The notes: generated by a model not told the origin, from the sequence alone. Counted from the stretch's first letter, positions 45,301 to 58,191 are shown. The stretch: 64,000 nucleotides of DNA from Pleurodeles waltl (GCF_031143425.1 NC_090446.1:1027173066-1027237065), one strand, 5' to 3'. Numbers and translations: made by a program.

Positions 45301-46056
45301 ATTTGCACACACATGTGCGCCAACATGTTCATGTGTAACCAGCCCAGTCTTGCCCTAGCTGCATCACTGTGGTCTTACCTTAAAAGGTGACACTGATGGT
45401 AACATGCTCAGTCTAATTACAATGCAATTACCATGAGTGAGACTCAAGTAGTGAGACTAACCCACAATAAAGTTCTAAAAACTGGGTGATCTGAAAGTAA
45501 AAAATGTGGGCGGACTAAATAGGTGAAACCAATTTTGCTACAAAGCATTTCCACACTATCATTATTTCAACATATTTTTTGGAACATATGTTTTGAGAAA
45601 TGTCAATATTGCACACTTTTTATTTTTAGAATTAATGTTGTTTTTCAAAATGACAACTTTGATGTTTTGAGGAAATACTACAAATGCCATTGATAGTGTA
45701 CTTTTCATTTCCTAGTTTCTGAGAAGTATAAATAAATGATAGTGTACTATGTCATCCTGTTGGCATGTCTTAATAGGAAAAACTCTCTCAGAAGAGGAAC
45801 AAATATCAACAGTATACATATTTGTTGTGTCCTGTATCTGGTCTCTCTTCTAATGGTCAATGTCCTTTATCCATGTCAGTTGGTTCCCTACTATTACTGG
45901 AATTTGTGATGTACTTAGTGTTCAGTGGTGGAGCGTTCGGTCAGTGGCAGTTAGTAGACATCGTTTTGATTAGAAGACTGAGCAGTGAAATCACTTATGC
46001 TTTTTGTGTGAAATTGCTTTGTATCTCATGTTTCTGTGTTCTGTATCTTGTGGTGG
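42351..46056. other. No recognised gene
   Basis: Contains a short local duplication of GGCTTTGTCAAAGGG (42999 and 43044 regions) and several chance frames of 60-100 codons (for example 43593-43889) without family motifs. I see no terminal repeats that define an element. Confidence 0.4.
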
Positions 46057-47280
46057 TGTTGGACTTTTTTCCCTTTGCAGGGTCATCTCCAGTCGTTTTG
46101 CTTCCTTCCTCCTATTTTTCCTGACCTTTTGTTGTTGTCGTTAGGACTCTGGGCACTTTACCACTGCTAACCAGTGCTAAAGTGCATGGACTTTCTGTGT
46201 AAATTGTATTGTTGATTTGTTAATCCATGATTGGCCCAAGACCTGTAAATCAATTGCTACTAGTGGGCCTGCAGCACTGATTGTGACACCCACATTAGTA
46301 GTCCTGTAAACATGGCTCAAACCTGCCACTGCACTGTCTTTTTATACACGTAAGACACCCCTAAGGTAGGCCCTAGGTAGCCCCATGGGCACGTAGCAGT
46401 GTATGTTTCAGGTGAGACGTGTACTTATGTGTTTTACATGTCTGAACCGTGAAATACTGCCAAATTCGTTTTTCACTGTTGCAAGGCCTGTCTCTCTCAT
46501 AGGTTAACATGGGGGCTGCCTTTAAATATTATTAAAGTGCAGATTCCCTTTGGGAACAGATAGAAATATGGAGTTTAGAGTCTCTGAGCTCGCAAGTTGT
46601 TTTTTAGATTGTGTGTTTGGAAATGCCACTTTTAGAAAGTAGCCATTTTCTTGCTTAAACCATTCTGTGACTCTGCTTGTTTGTGGATTCCCTGTCTCGG
46701 TCAGTTTGACAGTTGGCCTGTTCGTACCTCTCTCTAGACAGTGACACAAAGGGAGCTGGGGTGTAGCCTGCATATCATGATGAGCCATCTGTGCTGGTAG
46801 GGGGGGGCGGAGTGGTCACTCACACCTGAAAGGGCTGTGCCTGCCCTCACACAATGCAGTCTGCAACCCCCTGGTGTATGTCTGGTGCCTGGCCTGGGCA
46901 AGGCACGATCTTACAAACCAGAGAGACTTAACACCTCATCTAAGCATTTTGTGTTTCTAAGCACTATTTTTAACGTTAATCTTTAAAAATTCATAACTTG
47001 ACTTGTGTATGTCGGCTTTTTGTTGTTTTGGTCTTGTTTTGTTCAGATAAATATTGGATATTTTTCTAAACCTGTGTTGAGTCATTTTGTGGTGTTTTTA
47101 CAACATTACTGTGTGTGGGTACAAATACTTTACACCTTGTCTCTGAAGTTAAGCCTGCCTGCTAGTGCCAAGCTACCAAGGGGGTGAGCAGGGGTTATTC
47201 TCCTTTACCCTAACTAGAGTGAGGGTCCTTGCTTGGACAGGGGGTAACCTCACTGCCAACCAAAGACCCCATTTCTAACA
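46057..47280 (-). repeat. Solo LTR-like copy C
   Basis: On the minus strand it starts TGTTAGAAATGGGGTC at 47280 and ends AAAAAGTCCAACA at 46057 (1,224 bp). TG...CA ends and homology to copies A and B support an LTR. No internal retroviral genes are next to it. Flanking 4-6-bp duplication was not found. Confidence 0.6.
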
Positions 47281-47477
47281 GTTGTCATCCAATATTTGAA
47301 GCATTACAAGTAAGGTGTACAAAATGTGTGTGATTTACTTTTGGGAAATCACATAAAACTCCTAAAAAACATTATGAAAAATGCAACACTGTCTTGTAGC
47401 ACTATATTTTCGCACAAAACACATCCTTGTGTCTATATTAGGTACAAGGTTTTATTTTGTAAAAAAAAAAATACGGC

Positions 47478-47495
47478 AGAAACACAACTTCTGCT
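47478..47495. repeat. Left target-site duplication of L1-B
   Basis: AGAAACACAACTTCTGCT, repeated at 62209-62226 directly after the A-rich tail of L1-B. Confidence 0.92.
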
Positions 47496-47499
47496 TGTG

Positions 47500-48444
47500 C
47501 TGCCTCCAGCTGTTTTAGAGCGAGCCCTCTCCTTACTAAAAGCATATCTGAGCTAATAGCAGCTTTGAGCGTGTCCCATACTGTATGAGAGGAAGCGGTA
47601 CCCCGATTTATCTCCAAAAACTCAGGGATCTAAACCCTCATGTGTTGGACATACACTGGATCACCTACTACCCTCTATCAAATGACCAGGTCCTAGCCTG
47701 AGGACCATCCCTCCCCCAACACACTTCGAAAACCAGAGGGTTATGGTCCGACATTATTCTTGGATACCTCTCGATCCATAAACCCTCTTACAGAGTGGCC
47801 GATACAAAAAAATAGTCCAGCCTCACTGATTTCTTATGCAACAAGGAAAAAAACATGTGGCCTAGTTCTAGAGATCTACAATTCTGCGAGGCATCAACCA
47901 TACCGTAGTTCAATATTAGTGTCTGTAATGAGGCAAAAACTTTGGGTTTCCTCCCCTGATACATTGTTTGATCTTGAATAGGGTATTCATTATCTAGATG
48001 TATATTTAAGTCACCGCATACTATCACCAGAGCCGAACAAGACGCGAGCTCCCTGTTAACAAGGTCCAGCATTTCCGGATCATCTACGTTCGAGCCTTAG
48101 ATTGAATAGATTGTGAATTTCGACCCTGCAGCTAGACACTCCAACAACACCACTCGGCCAGCTCTATCTGTAAACCATTTTAAAACCTTCAATGATCTAA
48201 TACGTGTGATTATAGCTACCCCTCTAGTAGTTGTACCTTGGCTAGTATACGCCACCAGCCTCCATCCAGGAAATTCCAGCAGGTGTTTCTGTGAGCCTGC
48301 AATATGTGTCTCTTGCATACAGACAATGTCAGCCTTAAAAGCTTTTAGCCCTTCCCTTACCAGTTGCCATTTTTTACCATCATTGAGCTCACAAATATTC
48401 ACTGTTACTATAAGTACTTTGCCTTTCTGACCCATGTTCTCCAT
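47500..48444 (-). pseudogene. L1-B ORF2 endonuclease part (inverted segment)
   Basis: The ATG at 48444 starts ORF2. KADIVCMQETHI (about 48325), GVAIITR (about 48220), VCGDLNIHLD (about 48010) and VRLDYFFVSATL (about 47795) are APE-type endonuclease motifs. A frameshift lies near 48090. The linker continues with TVWDTLKAAISSDMLL-like text to the inversion break at 47496. Confidence 0.85.
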
Positions 48445-48699
48445 TTTGAACTGCTCCTTAGCTGCATCACCAAATTATTCTTTCCACATCCTGCACCTGC
48501 CTCAGATCTACTATTAATGCGGATCCCCCCACTGTGTCCCCTTTAACCCCCCCTCAATCTCCTACTTGACCATAGGCCAAAACCCCCCACTACTACACAA
48601 CCCTACCCTAACCAACCCCCCATCCTACTAAGTGAGACCACCAGACTGCTAGGTCCGTAAGATGGAAGTTGTCCTACCCCCCACCCAGCTCGCTGCATG

Positions 48700-49470
48700 G
48701 CTGCCCTTAGAAAAAGACACCTTCAAAGCTACCACTACTAGCTATCCACACAAAAAACATTGTGAATCTCTGGCCAACCCCCTAAGCTGCAAGTGGCTTT
48801 TTCCTCCTGGTTCCAAAGTTCAATTTAATCCTGCGCCAATACTACTGTCTTTCAGCTGCGCCAAATATTCTCTGGGCTTAACTTCTGAGGTAAAAATGTG
48901 CACTGCACCCTTAGATATAAAATCTTTAAATATGCAGGGCTCAGGAGGTATACCTCCTCCCTTTTCTCCTGAAATGGTGCAATCAGTTGCCTCAGCCGCC
49001 AACGCCTCTCTACTTTCGCATGTGCAAAGTCTGGGTGGGAAAAAAAGATACCCCATCCACACTTATCATTGAATCAGGGCGGGCTTTTTCAAACACCGCT
49101 TGACGAAGCAAAAAGTTGCCAAAGTATATAATGATGGCCCTAGGATGTCTCTGGCCATCATTAACACCTGCCTCGTGTTTCTTCTTAAAAAAGTGGAAAC
49201 CGGTGTGCTCTCTGTATCTCCACATTCCAGTTCCAACCAACAAAGTCTGGAAAGGCCTTTTCGAACAATGAGACCTTAAAGGCCCTTGTATGCTGCCATT
49301 CAGGTTCTTCCTTTATGCCCAAATTCTGAAGATTATTACGGCGTTGGCAGTTTTCTGCATCTTCCAATTTCCATTGAATGTCTGAAACCTGCGATTCCTG
49401 AACAGCTGACTGCTTAACTGCAGCCTTGACTTCCGTTTCCAGTACCGGTCTCCATTGTGACAAGATTTCA
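48700..49470 (-). pseudogene. L1-B ORF1, broken
   Basis: Coiled coil and core LEDAENCQRRNNLQNLGIKE (about 49365-49310), then NVEIQRAHRFPLF (49190) and, in another frame, QRHPRAIIIYFGN (49150), the usual ORF1 order. The upstream frame at 49484-49777 may be its N-terminus. Frameshifts separate the blocks. Confidence 0.75.
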
Positions 49471-49779
49471 CAACTCTTTTGATTTAAGTGTGTAGTTGTT
49501 TGTTTGCTATCTTAGCTTTCCTAATGTCTTTTTGTGCTTTCTCATGAGGATGCACCATTGTACGATAAATTAGCTCAAGAGAGGATGGTTCTAGATGCTC
49601 TGGGGGACCAGCCGTTGGACTTATAGGGAGATTAACAGCATTGTCTGTATTCGGATATATCTGCTGGGTCGCCGTATAATTCCATTGTGTCTCCCCTGCT
49701 CCTCTGCTGTTGTCCAAGTTCATTTCTCTGTTAGCTCCCGTCTGGCTGCATACATCACTGAGCTGTGAATGTTTCAATT

Positions 49780-50990
49780 TCCTTCTGCAAGTTAGCTTGC
49801 TCGATCTCCATATGCTAGCGGCGGAGCTTTCTTCCGAGTCTATTTCTATTGAGGAGATCTTAATCTGACTCTTTCGACTGATCAGACAGAGAGAAAAAAT
49901 TCTCTGCTATCTCCATTTATTCTGTTTCCCCACCTCTTATCACTTTTGCTCCCGGAGAGAGCACCCCTGGGTTTCCCGAGATGCCTGGCAGATTATCATC
50001 ATCCATTTCCCAGCTAATAGCAGGTAAATCTGTTTTAGCTACCAAGAATGCCTTTCTCCCCCTAATTGTGACCTCATGCAGCGCATCCTGTTGACTTAAG
50101 CAGCTAAGACCAGTTTCATTGGCTGCTTCCCCCAAATCAGCTCTTTCACCAACCACAACCTGTGAGGAAGCTGCCGACCTGCTACCCTGCAGGGATTCAG
50201 ACTCACTGATCCGAAGATCCCCCAGTAATATAGTCATACCTGTTCCTTCCTGATTATGCGCTGCCCCAGCTGTGCTCATTGTGCTGTCATGTACATTTCC
50301 ACGTATGTTAAAGTCCGGGCTTTTTGCACCACCTCGTTTCCAGATATTTGGGGAGTCACACACTTTTTCCTCAGGGGCTGTTTGAACATCTCAGGGATCT
50401 GTGGTCCCATATCCTCTGCAGCCTCCTCTTTACTACCATCCTCCTGTAACAGCCCACTTGCCTGTAGCGGCTGTTTCTCAATCAGCAAACCACTCTGCCC
50501 TCTTGTTCACTGCTCGCTGGCTCTGGATGTTTAGGAGCAGGGGAGATGTTTTTGGTCCCTCCTTTCCATGGTTGTCACCAGGCCAGGCTTCCCCTGTGAC
50601 ACTCAGGGAGCCTTAGGTGCTCTCACCACTGTAGGGGCCTTACAAGCCAGCCGAGTGCCACTGCAAATCCGGCTCGGCCGCAGGTACCAAAAAACAGTTC
50701 CCGCGGTACACACCGCACGTCCGTAAGCCGGTTCACGCTGCTCACAAGACTCTTTCCTGCAATCCCCCGGCTCCGTGCTCCGTTGCGCCGCGCTACCCAG
50801 AAACGCAAAACCCCTGCTACAATACTGCCTCCACTCATCCCTGTGGAGCACGCAGCGGAAGGTGGTAACGGTAGCGTTTCTTCATCCGAGCGGCGAGCCG
50901 AGTGGAGGCGTAGATCCGAATCGTCCGAGCAGTCGGCCACCATCTTGTCTTCCTCAGTTGAACGACAATGAGGGGAGGCGGCTACAATTG
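49780..50990 (-). other. L1-B 5' UTR and start region, inverted
   Basis: Minus-strand frames at 50363-49917 and 50997-50623 lie between the inversion junction and ORF1. They do not resemble known domains. The tip near 50940 reads GACAAGATGGTGGCCGAC, a YY1-site-like AAGATGG often found at L1 5' ends. Confidence 0.5.
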
Positions 50991-50998
50991 ATTCCACA

Positions 50999-52190
50999 AT
51001 GTCAGATATCTTAAATGAAATTGCAGTGGTAAAAGCTGAGATTATGAAAATATATAAGGAAATGGTAGCGGTTAAGTTCCTTTTACACCGACAAGAATGT
51101 TATGAATATAGCAAAAAAGTCAGTAAGCTGCTGGCTTTAAAAGTTAGGCAACTTATGGCAGCATTAACACACTTGAAGATTAAGATGGTCAATTGGTCAG
51201 CGATAATTCATAAGTCCTAAGGGTGCTTAGGGAATATTATCAGAAATTGTATTCACAAGAAATATACCCCCAAGAGGATGAGGTAACTCAGTATAAGGCC
51301 AATATGTCTGTGGGACAGCTGCAGAAGGGGGGAAAAATGAGCTAGAGGCCCCTCTTTCGGATAAGGAGATTGGAGCAGCTGTTAATGCTCTTTCGAGTGG
51401 TAAGGTTGCAGGCCCAGAAAAGATTCCCCTCAAATTTTTTACATTTTTTTTTGGGGGGGGAGTTAAGGAAAGTGCTCCTCACCTTTTTTTTGGAGGTGCA
51501 AGCAGGGTCTCAACCACCTGCTTTGTGGGCGGAGGTGAACGTGATAGACTTTTTGAAAAAAAAATATCTGCATCTGCCGGGCTCATCTCGCCTTAGCGCC
51601 TTAATAAACACCGATGCCAAAATCTATGCTAAGGTTTTAGCTACTCGGTTAAGCTCAGTGATTATCAATTTAGTCTCTCCCTGGCAACATGGTTTATTCC
51701 AGGGAAAGGCACAGATGATCATGTTAAAAGTGTAATTACATTATTGGACGCCCTAGAAGTGGCAAAGCTGCTGAAGGCAGTGATATTGCTTGATGAAGAG
51801 AAAGCTTTTGACCGGGTGCATTGGACATTTCTATGGGCAATTTTGCACAAAAACAACATCGGCCCCAGGTTCATCAGGGCTATCTAGACTCTAGATCGAA
51901 ACTCCACGGCCACTATGCAAGTTGCGGGATCCTATTTTTATTTTCAGGGGTACAAGGCAGGGGTGCCCGTGCTCACGGCTGCTGTTTGCCTTATATATTG
52001 ACCCATTTTTTAGAAAACTGTTAAATAATAGGGTAACTAAGCCACTAGAATCGGTAGGGGGAAGCACTAAAATATTGGCTTATGCTGACGACATTGCAGT
52101 TGTAACATCTGATCCAGCGGCTGCTATAACAGAGATAGAGCAAGAGATGGCACGATTTGGGAGGGTCTCTGGACATTTGTTAAACAAGAC
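50999..52190 (+). pseudogene. L1-B reverse transcriptase, first part
   Basis: After the inversion junction: LLALKVRQLMAALTH (linker, about 51130-51175), ALSSGKVAGPEKIPLKFF (51390-51440), INTDAKIYAKVLATRLSSVI (51605-51665), then TRQGCPCSRLLFALY and ILAYADDIAVVTSD (52070-52115). The YADD catalytic box is kept. Several frameshifts occur upstream. The frame at 51922-52190 runs directly into the Harbinger-3 insertion. Confidence 0.87.
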
Positions 52191-53012
52191 TAAGGCCCTC
52201 ATTACAACCCTGGCGGTTGGTGATAAAGGGGCAGTAATACCGCCAACAGGCCGGCGGTAATTACAGCCAAATTATGACCATAGCGGTGAGATCTCAGATA
52301 GACAGCCACTTTACCACACCGACCGGCAGGGCGGATACAACAGCCACCACGGCGGTAGCCGCCAACAGCCAGGCAGAGGTTAATGTTCCGCCCACCATAT
52401 TAAGACACATCAATCTGCCACCTTTTCTGGGTAGGTACCAACGACATCAAAAGCTTGGCGGAAACAGACCTCAGAAGGGAAAGGACTCACCTTTGGAGAC
52501 ACAGGGAACAACCACGCCACCATGGAGCCTGAACTTCAAATATTCCCGATTATATTCTACGTCCTGCTCCACCACGAACATCAACAATGGTGAAGATGAC
52601 CACGGTGAGTACAGCCACCTAGCACACGGGGGAGGGAGGGAGGAAAAAGAGAGTGACACGCACACGCACAACACACACCCCAACACCATACACACATGCA
52701 GCTGCATTAATAAACCATATTTACGACATACCCCTGAGGAATAATGCAAGGACAACAGGATTGTGCAAAAGTGAGTGTTATAATAACAACACAGTATAAA
52801 TACATAATGCAATGTAATGGCATATACATATGTACAGTTCAAGGGACACTGCCCAGTCCATATTGTGCGTGGGCCACATGGCCACAGGCTACTGTCCAAG
52901 GCCCCACTTGTCACCTGCACCAACACGAATAGAACACTGCAGGGGCATCAGTTGGAAAATAGGCAGGCACCTCAAGGGGATGGGGAACAAGTGTCACCTC
53001 AGCTGGCAGATG

Positions 53013-53420
53013 AAACAAGACCACTGGTTCTGGAGGGGGCAACATGCCCTGTGCTTCTGATCCTGGGGAGGATGGGGTTGGTGGGTGGCTGACCCACTGG
53101 TTCTGGATGGGGCATCGTGCCCTGTGCTTCTGATCCTGGGGAGGCTGGGGTTGGTGGGTGGCTGACCCACTGGTTCTGGATTGGGCATCGTGCCCTGTGC
53201 TACTGATCCTGGAGAGGCTGGGGTTGGTGGGTGGCTGACCCACTGGTTCTGGAGGGGGCATCGTGCCCTGTGCTTCTGATCCCGGGGAGGCTGGGGTTGG
53301 TGGGTGACTGACGCACTGGTTCTGGAGGGGGCATCGTGCCCTGTGCTTCTGATCCTGGGGAGGCTGGGGTTGGTGAGTGGCTGACCCACTGGTTCTGGAG
53401 GGGGCAACATGTCCTGTGTT
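53013..53420. repeat. 73-bp minisatellite in Harbinger-3
   Basis: About 5.5 tandem units of 73 bp. The word GACCCACTGG recurs at 53091, 53164, 53237, 53310 (one base changed) and 53383, exactly 73 bp apart. Because 73 is not a multiple of 3, several minus frames read through it by composition only. Confidence 0.9.
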
Positions 53421-53855
53421 TGGTCCTGGGGTGTTCAAGGCCACAGTCTCTCAGGTGGGTGTCATACCCACAGGATTTGCAGGGGTAGGCCGCACAGCAG
53501 CCAATAGAGGCAGGACTTCATACCGTCCCAGGTGGTGACGGCTACTCCATGGTGGTGCTGCTGCTGCAGTTGCTGGTGGGGGGAGGCTCCAGCCCATCCC
53601 CTGCAGCCTTGAACGGCTGCCCACTGGTGGTCGTGCTGCTGCTGGTGGTGGTGGGGGGAAGCCCCAGCCTGTCCCCTGCAGCCTCGGACGGCAGCTCACT
53701 GCTGGTGGTGGTGGTGCTGGTACAGCTGCTACTGCTGGTGGTGAAGTGGGGAAGCTCCAGCACATCCCCTGCAGACTCGGATGGCTGCACAACCATAGTT
53801 GGTGGTTGAGGCTCCGTCTGAGTCCCTGCACTAGGCCCCTTGTCCTTCCTGCCTG

Positions 53856-56335
53856 CTAGTTCAGTCCCCTTGCCCTTCCTGGCAGCACTTGGGCAGGCTC
53901 CTTGCCCTTCCTGGCAGCACTTGGGGCAGGCTCCTTGCCCTTCTGGACAGCAGCTAGGGCAGGCTCCTTGCCCTTCCTGGCAGCACTTGGGGCAATCTCC
54001 TTGCCCGTCCGGGCATCAGCTGGGGCAGGCACCCTTTCCTTTAGGCTGCCTGGTGCGCTGGATCCTTTCCCACCACTAGTGGATGTGGAGACTACTGTGC
54101 CCATTGACTGGGTGGCTGAGGTGCTTACCTGAGTTTTTGCCATCCTGGCCAGACGTGAAGGACGGGCGGAGGGGTAGGGAAGTGGTCAATGGTGGAGAGG
54201 AAAAACCTCTTAGGGACATTGGGGCGGGAAGAGAGAGAAGGTTTTGGAGTGGAGGAAGAGGCAGTGGTTGTGGGAGGTATCTGACTGCTGTGTTTGGGTG
54301 CAGGTGCATGGGCTGGATGCTGTTGTGAGGTGAATGGCTGTTGGGTGTCTGAGTGCTTGCATTTGTGTACCTTAGGAGGGGGGGACAGACACAGTGGGAG
54401 AGGACACAGGGAACGTGTGCATGGCTGTTGTGGAGGTGTCTGCCAGTGAGGTGTGTGTTCTGCTAGGTGTGGTGGTGATGCTGGTATTGGATGAGGATGT
54501 AGTGCATGCAGGTGTGAGTGTAGATTAAACTGGGAGGGAGGTGGAGAAGGAGAAGGGGGACACAGTGGAGGCAGTGGATGTTGGTATGTCTGCATTTGGA
54601 TGGTGTTTGTGTGAGTGCCTGTGGGATGATGTGTGGTGCCTGTGTTTGCCTGTGCCACTCTTGTGTGTTGTCCTGTGTGCATGCTCGTCTGCCTGTGTGC
54701 TTTGGATAGGTTGGGGTTGAGGGGAATGGGATTGGGAAGAGGAAGTTGGAGGGGGGAGGGGGGAAACAGGGTTAATGGCTGCCATCAGAGAGGAGGCCAG
54801 AGCCTGGATTGATCTCTGTTGGGCCGCCAAGCCAATGTGAATGCCCTCCAGGAATGCATTAGTCTGTTACATTTGGGCTGCCAGCTCCTGGATGGCATTC
54901 ACAATGGTTGACTGCCCTACAGAGATGGATCTAAGGAGGTCAATAGCCTCCTCACTGAGGCTAACTGGGCCAGGGCCTGGGGTGCCTGGGGCGAAGGAGT
55001 TGCCCACTCTCTTGGGTGAGCGGGCACGGGCAACTCGCTGAGGGGCTGCTGGGAGGGCAGTGCTGGTACCAGGGTAGCGGCTGTACCTGTAGCTGGGGTG
55101 GTCACAGAGGTGTCCACCACCACCAGGGAGCTTCCATCGGAGGAGGTATCTGTGTTCAAACTGTCCCCTCCAGTCTCCGCTGTGGTGCTCCCCTCGCCCT
55201 CCGTCCCACTTGTGCCCTCAGCGTCGGTGGACTCTGCCTCCTGGATCCTGTTTGATACAGCTCCCTCTGTTGCAGGTGCCTCTGCTCCTCTGCAGATGAT
55301 GCTAATGCACATAAGGACAGGGTAACAAAACAAAAAGGGGGGAAGATACAAGAGACACACTTGGTCAAAGGCTGCACAAACACCACCATTGGTGTACACA
55401 CTGCCGTCACACACAGGGAACAGCCCTACGCACTATGAAATGTACTACCATTATAATGATAGCCACCAAGGCATGGGGAGGGGCACATACCGCCACATGC
55501 AGCACACCTGGGACCCACACAGCCCTCACCAGTTGTGTGGGTCCCAGGTGTGCTGCATGTGGCAGTATGTCATTAAGCTAGGTAGCAGGATTATCACTTC
55601 TGAACCCTGCCCACCATGGGACCCACTCTGTAATGTCAGGCCTGGCCTAGGGGCACCTACTGACACACATCCCACACCCTGGTGCCCCCCTACCATGCGT
55701 AGGTTGTGATGATGGGCACTGTACTTACCCCCTTGTGGCTGCTGTGCTGCCCTCAAGTGCCCTTCCAGCTTCGCATAGGCCACCGCCAGTGTGCGGGCCA
55801 TCAGGGGGGTCAGGGTTCGATGGGCACCCTTTCCTCATTGGGAGGCCATCCCCAGCAGGGCCTCTGTGGTCTTCCGTGTCCAGCGTCTCAGGTCCTCCCA
55901 CTGTTTCCAACAGTGGATGCTTCACCTGCCGTAGACCCACAAGGATCCACACCTCCTTGGCGATGGCACGCCATATACCCTTTCTTTGATGGGTGCTGAC
56001 CTGCAGAGAAATACACAGGGAAAATGGTATCAGTCAGACAGTCCTGCCTGTTACACTTATGGCCCACCTAACCCTTCACATCACCATTTGCACACACAGG
56101 GCCCAGCACACAGGCTGCACCCCACCCAGGGGACATCCACCAACCTCCCCCCTATACGAGGCCTTCACACACACCACTCTATGCATTCATGCCACATGCA
56201 TTGTTCTCACAGTGTACTCACCTGTTGGCCTGGAGGCACATACAGCAGTCCATACTGGGGTAGGACCCCATCCACAAGTCACTCCAACTCCGCCGAGTTG
56301 AAGGCAGGGGCCCTTTCCCAGTCACACGAGCCCTG
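53856..56335 (-). pseudogene. Harbinger-3 orf3, Myb/SANT-like gene with at least three exons, broken
   Basis: Exon 1 ends at 56222 (donor GTGAGT) and reads ERAPAFNSAELE, a stop, then LVDGVLPQYGLLY, homologous to 728-841; its ATG is lost. Exon 2 (56000-55729, acceptor CTGCAG, donor GTAAGT) reads STHQRKGIWRAIAKEV and, after a shift, CWKQWEDLRRWTRKTTEALL, completing a Myb_DNA-bind_5-type domain. Exon 3 starts near 55287 (GAEAPATEGAVSN) and is Ser/Thr/Glu-rich. Later frames (QQRSIQALASSLMAAINPV at about 54820, then His/Pro-rich and GKEPA repeats) probably form the C-terminal part. I infer a DNA-binding accessory protein. Confidence 0.6.
53885..54015. repeat. About 36-bp tandem repeat in the orf3 tail region
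   Basis: Units like CTCCTTGCCCTTCCTGGCAG repeat about four times. On the minus strand they read ARKGKEPAPSA-type peptide repeats in the frame at 54143-53856. Confidence 0.75.
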
Positions 56336-56782
56336 GTAGGTTCCAGACACAGGTCACAGCAGCACATGCTGTGTAGGTCCCTTTGTTGAAGGTCAGGAAA
56401 CAAGTGAGGAATCAGATAGAAAATGGCGGTCACATCCGCGGCGGTGCATACCCTCACCGCCGGCGTACATCACCATTGGCCACTGTACCCCATAGGACCC
56501 AATAATAACCAATGAGGAGTTGCACGGCGGTTCTCGACCGCCTCCTGAAACGGCGCAAAACGTCAGCGGAATTACCTTACTTCCACCTGTCCCTCCACAC
56601 AGGACAAGCAGACGCCATTTGGGGGGGGCATGCCCTGGATAATAACTGCGTCACAGTTCAAAATAGGACATACACCACTTATAAATTACAAATTAACATC
56701 ATGTATGGCACTGTTGTGGCTATGATGTTCTGTTTGTGACCGTCTCTTCATTCTTTTGTCCCTTAGTCTGCCACCACTGTGG

Positions 56783-57912
56783 ATGAATAGGAGATGGAGA
56801 CATACCCCAGTGTACAGACCCCTGGTGGACTTGGCAACAATGGAGGACAGGCTCATTATCCTCACCTATAGACTTGACAGGGCCACAATCACAGAGCTGT
56901 GTGCCCACTGGAGCCTGACCTGATATCTGCTATCCGTCACCCTACTGAGATTCCCCCTCTTGTGCAAGTCCTATCTGTGCTCCATTTCTTGGCAACTGGT
57001 TCTTTCCCAGTGACAGTGGGCTTGGCAGCAGGAATGTCACAGCCAATGTCCTCAATAGTGCTGACAAGAGTGTTGTCTGCCCTGATTAAACACGTTATCA
57101 GCTACATTGTTTTCCCCCAGGTGGAGGATTTGGCCACAGAGAAGGCTGACATCTATGCAATAGGACATATCCCCAACATCATTGGGGCAATTGATGGAAC
57201 ACATATTGCATTTGTTTTCCCCCCCCCGGCAAAATGAACAGATGTTCAGAAATCGAAAGAGTTTTCACTCCATAAATGTCCAGATGGTGTACTTGTCAGA
57301 CCAGTACATCTCCCATGTCAATGCTAAGTATCCTGGGTCGGTGCATGATGCCTTTATCCTGAGGAATAGCAGCATCCCAAATGTGATGGCCGAACTACAG
57401 AGGCACTGGGTGTGGCTAATAGGTGAGCCCTGGTTCCCACCCAGTAGATGTTGGTGTATGGGTATGGTGTGGGCCATATAGGATATTGTGTGCCTAAATG
57501 TTGTCCCTCGATGTTTGCAGGTGACCCTGTTTACCCAAACCTATCATGACTACTGACCCCTTTGAGGAATCCCAGGACAAGGGCAGAAGAACGTTACAAT
57601 GAGGCACACAGGTGAACAAGAAGGATTATCGAACGTACCTTTGGCCTCCTGAAGGCCAGGTTCAGGTGCCTCCATCTAAGTGGCAGATCCCTGTGCTACT
57701 CACCCAAGAAGGTCTGCCAGATCATTGTGGCATGCTGCATGTTGCACAACCTTGCCTTGAGACACCATGTGCTTTTTCTGCAGGATGAGGAGGCAGGAGA
57801 TGGCCATGTGGCAGCAGTGGACCCTGTGGACAGTAAGGATGAAGAGGCAGAGGATGAGGATGAGGACAACAGAACTGCAGTGATTCAACAATGCTTCCAA
57901 TACTTCCAATGA
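56783..57912 (+). pseudogene. Harbinger-3 transposase, broken, with a 98-bp intron
   Basis: The start MNRRWRHTPVYRPLVDLAT aligns with Harbinger-1. Frameshifts lie near 56905 (one base lost) and 57225 (in a C run). D1 is in GAIDGTHIAF, and D2 in GDPVYPNL follows an intron at 57423-57520 (GTGAGC...TTTGCAG, phase 1). Two TGA codons follow in the region of the Harbinger-1 NLSWLL and AHGRTRR blocks. The catalytic Glu remains in IIERTFGLLKARF. The tail DEEAEDEDEDNR is acidic. Confidence 0.9.
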
Positions 57913-58191
57913 CACACAGGTAAGACGGTGTTACTTCACATTTCATTGTCATTTTTTGGATTATCTTTGGCACTGGGATGCTGTTATTTCTCACTTCTAT
58001 GCCCACTCACTGTAACCTTTGGCAACTCATTTTGCAGATGTTGGTGCCCCACTATTGCTTCTGGTGTGACCACTGCAGCCAACTACAGGTCTTTCCTATG
58101 TGAACATTACTGTACAGCTGAATTGCAATATTTGAACCTGGTTAAACAAATACATACTTAAAACATTTGACATACACAATACTTGTATTTT

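Noticed and set aside
52911..53444. Two long minus-strand frames with repeated peptides
   Set aside because: The 73-bp period gives read-through in several frames by composition; no conserved unit in one frame only.
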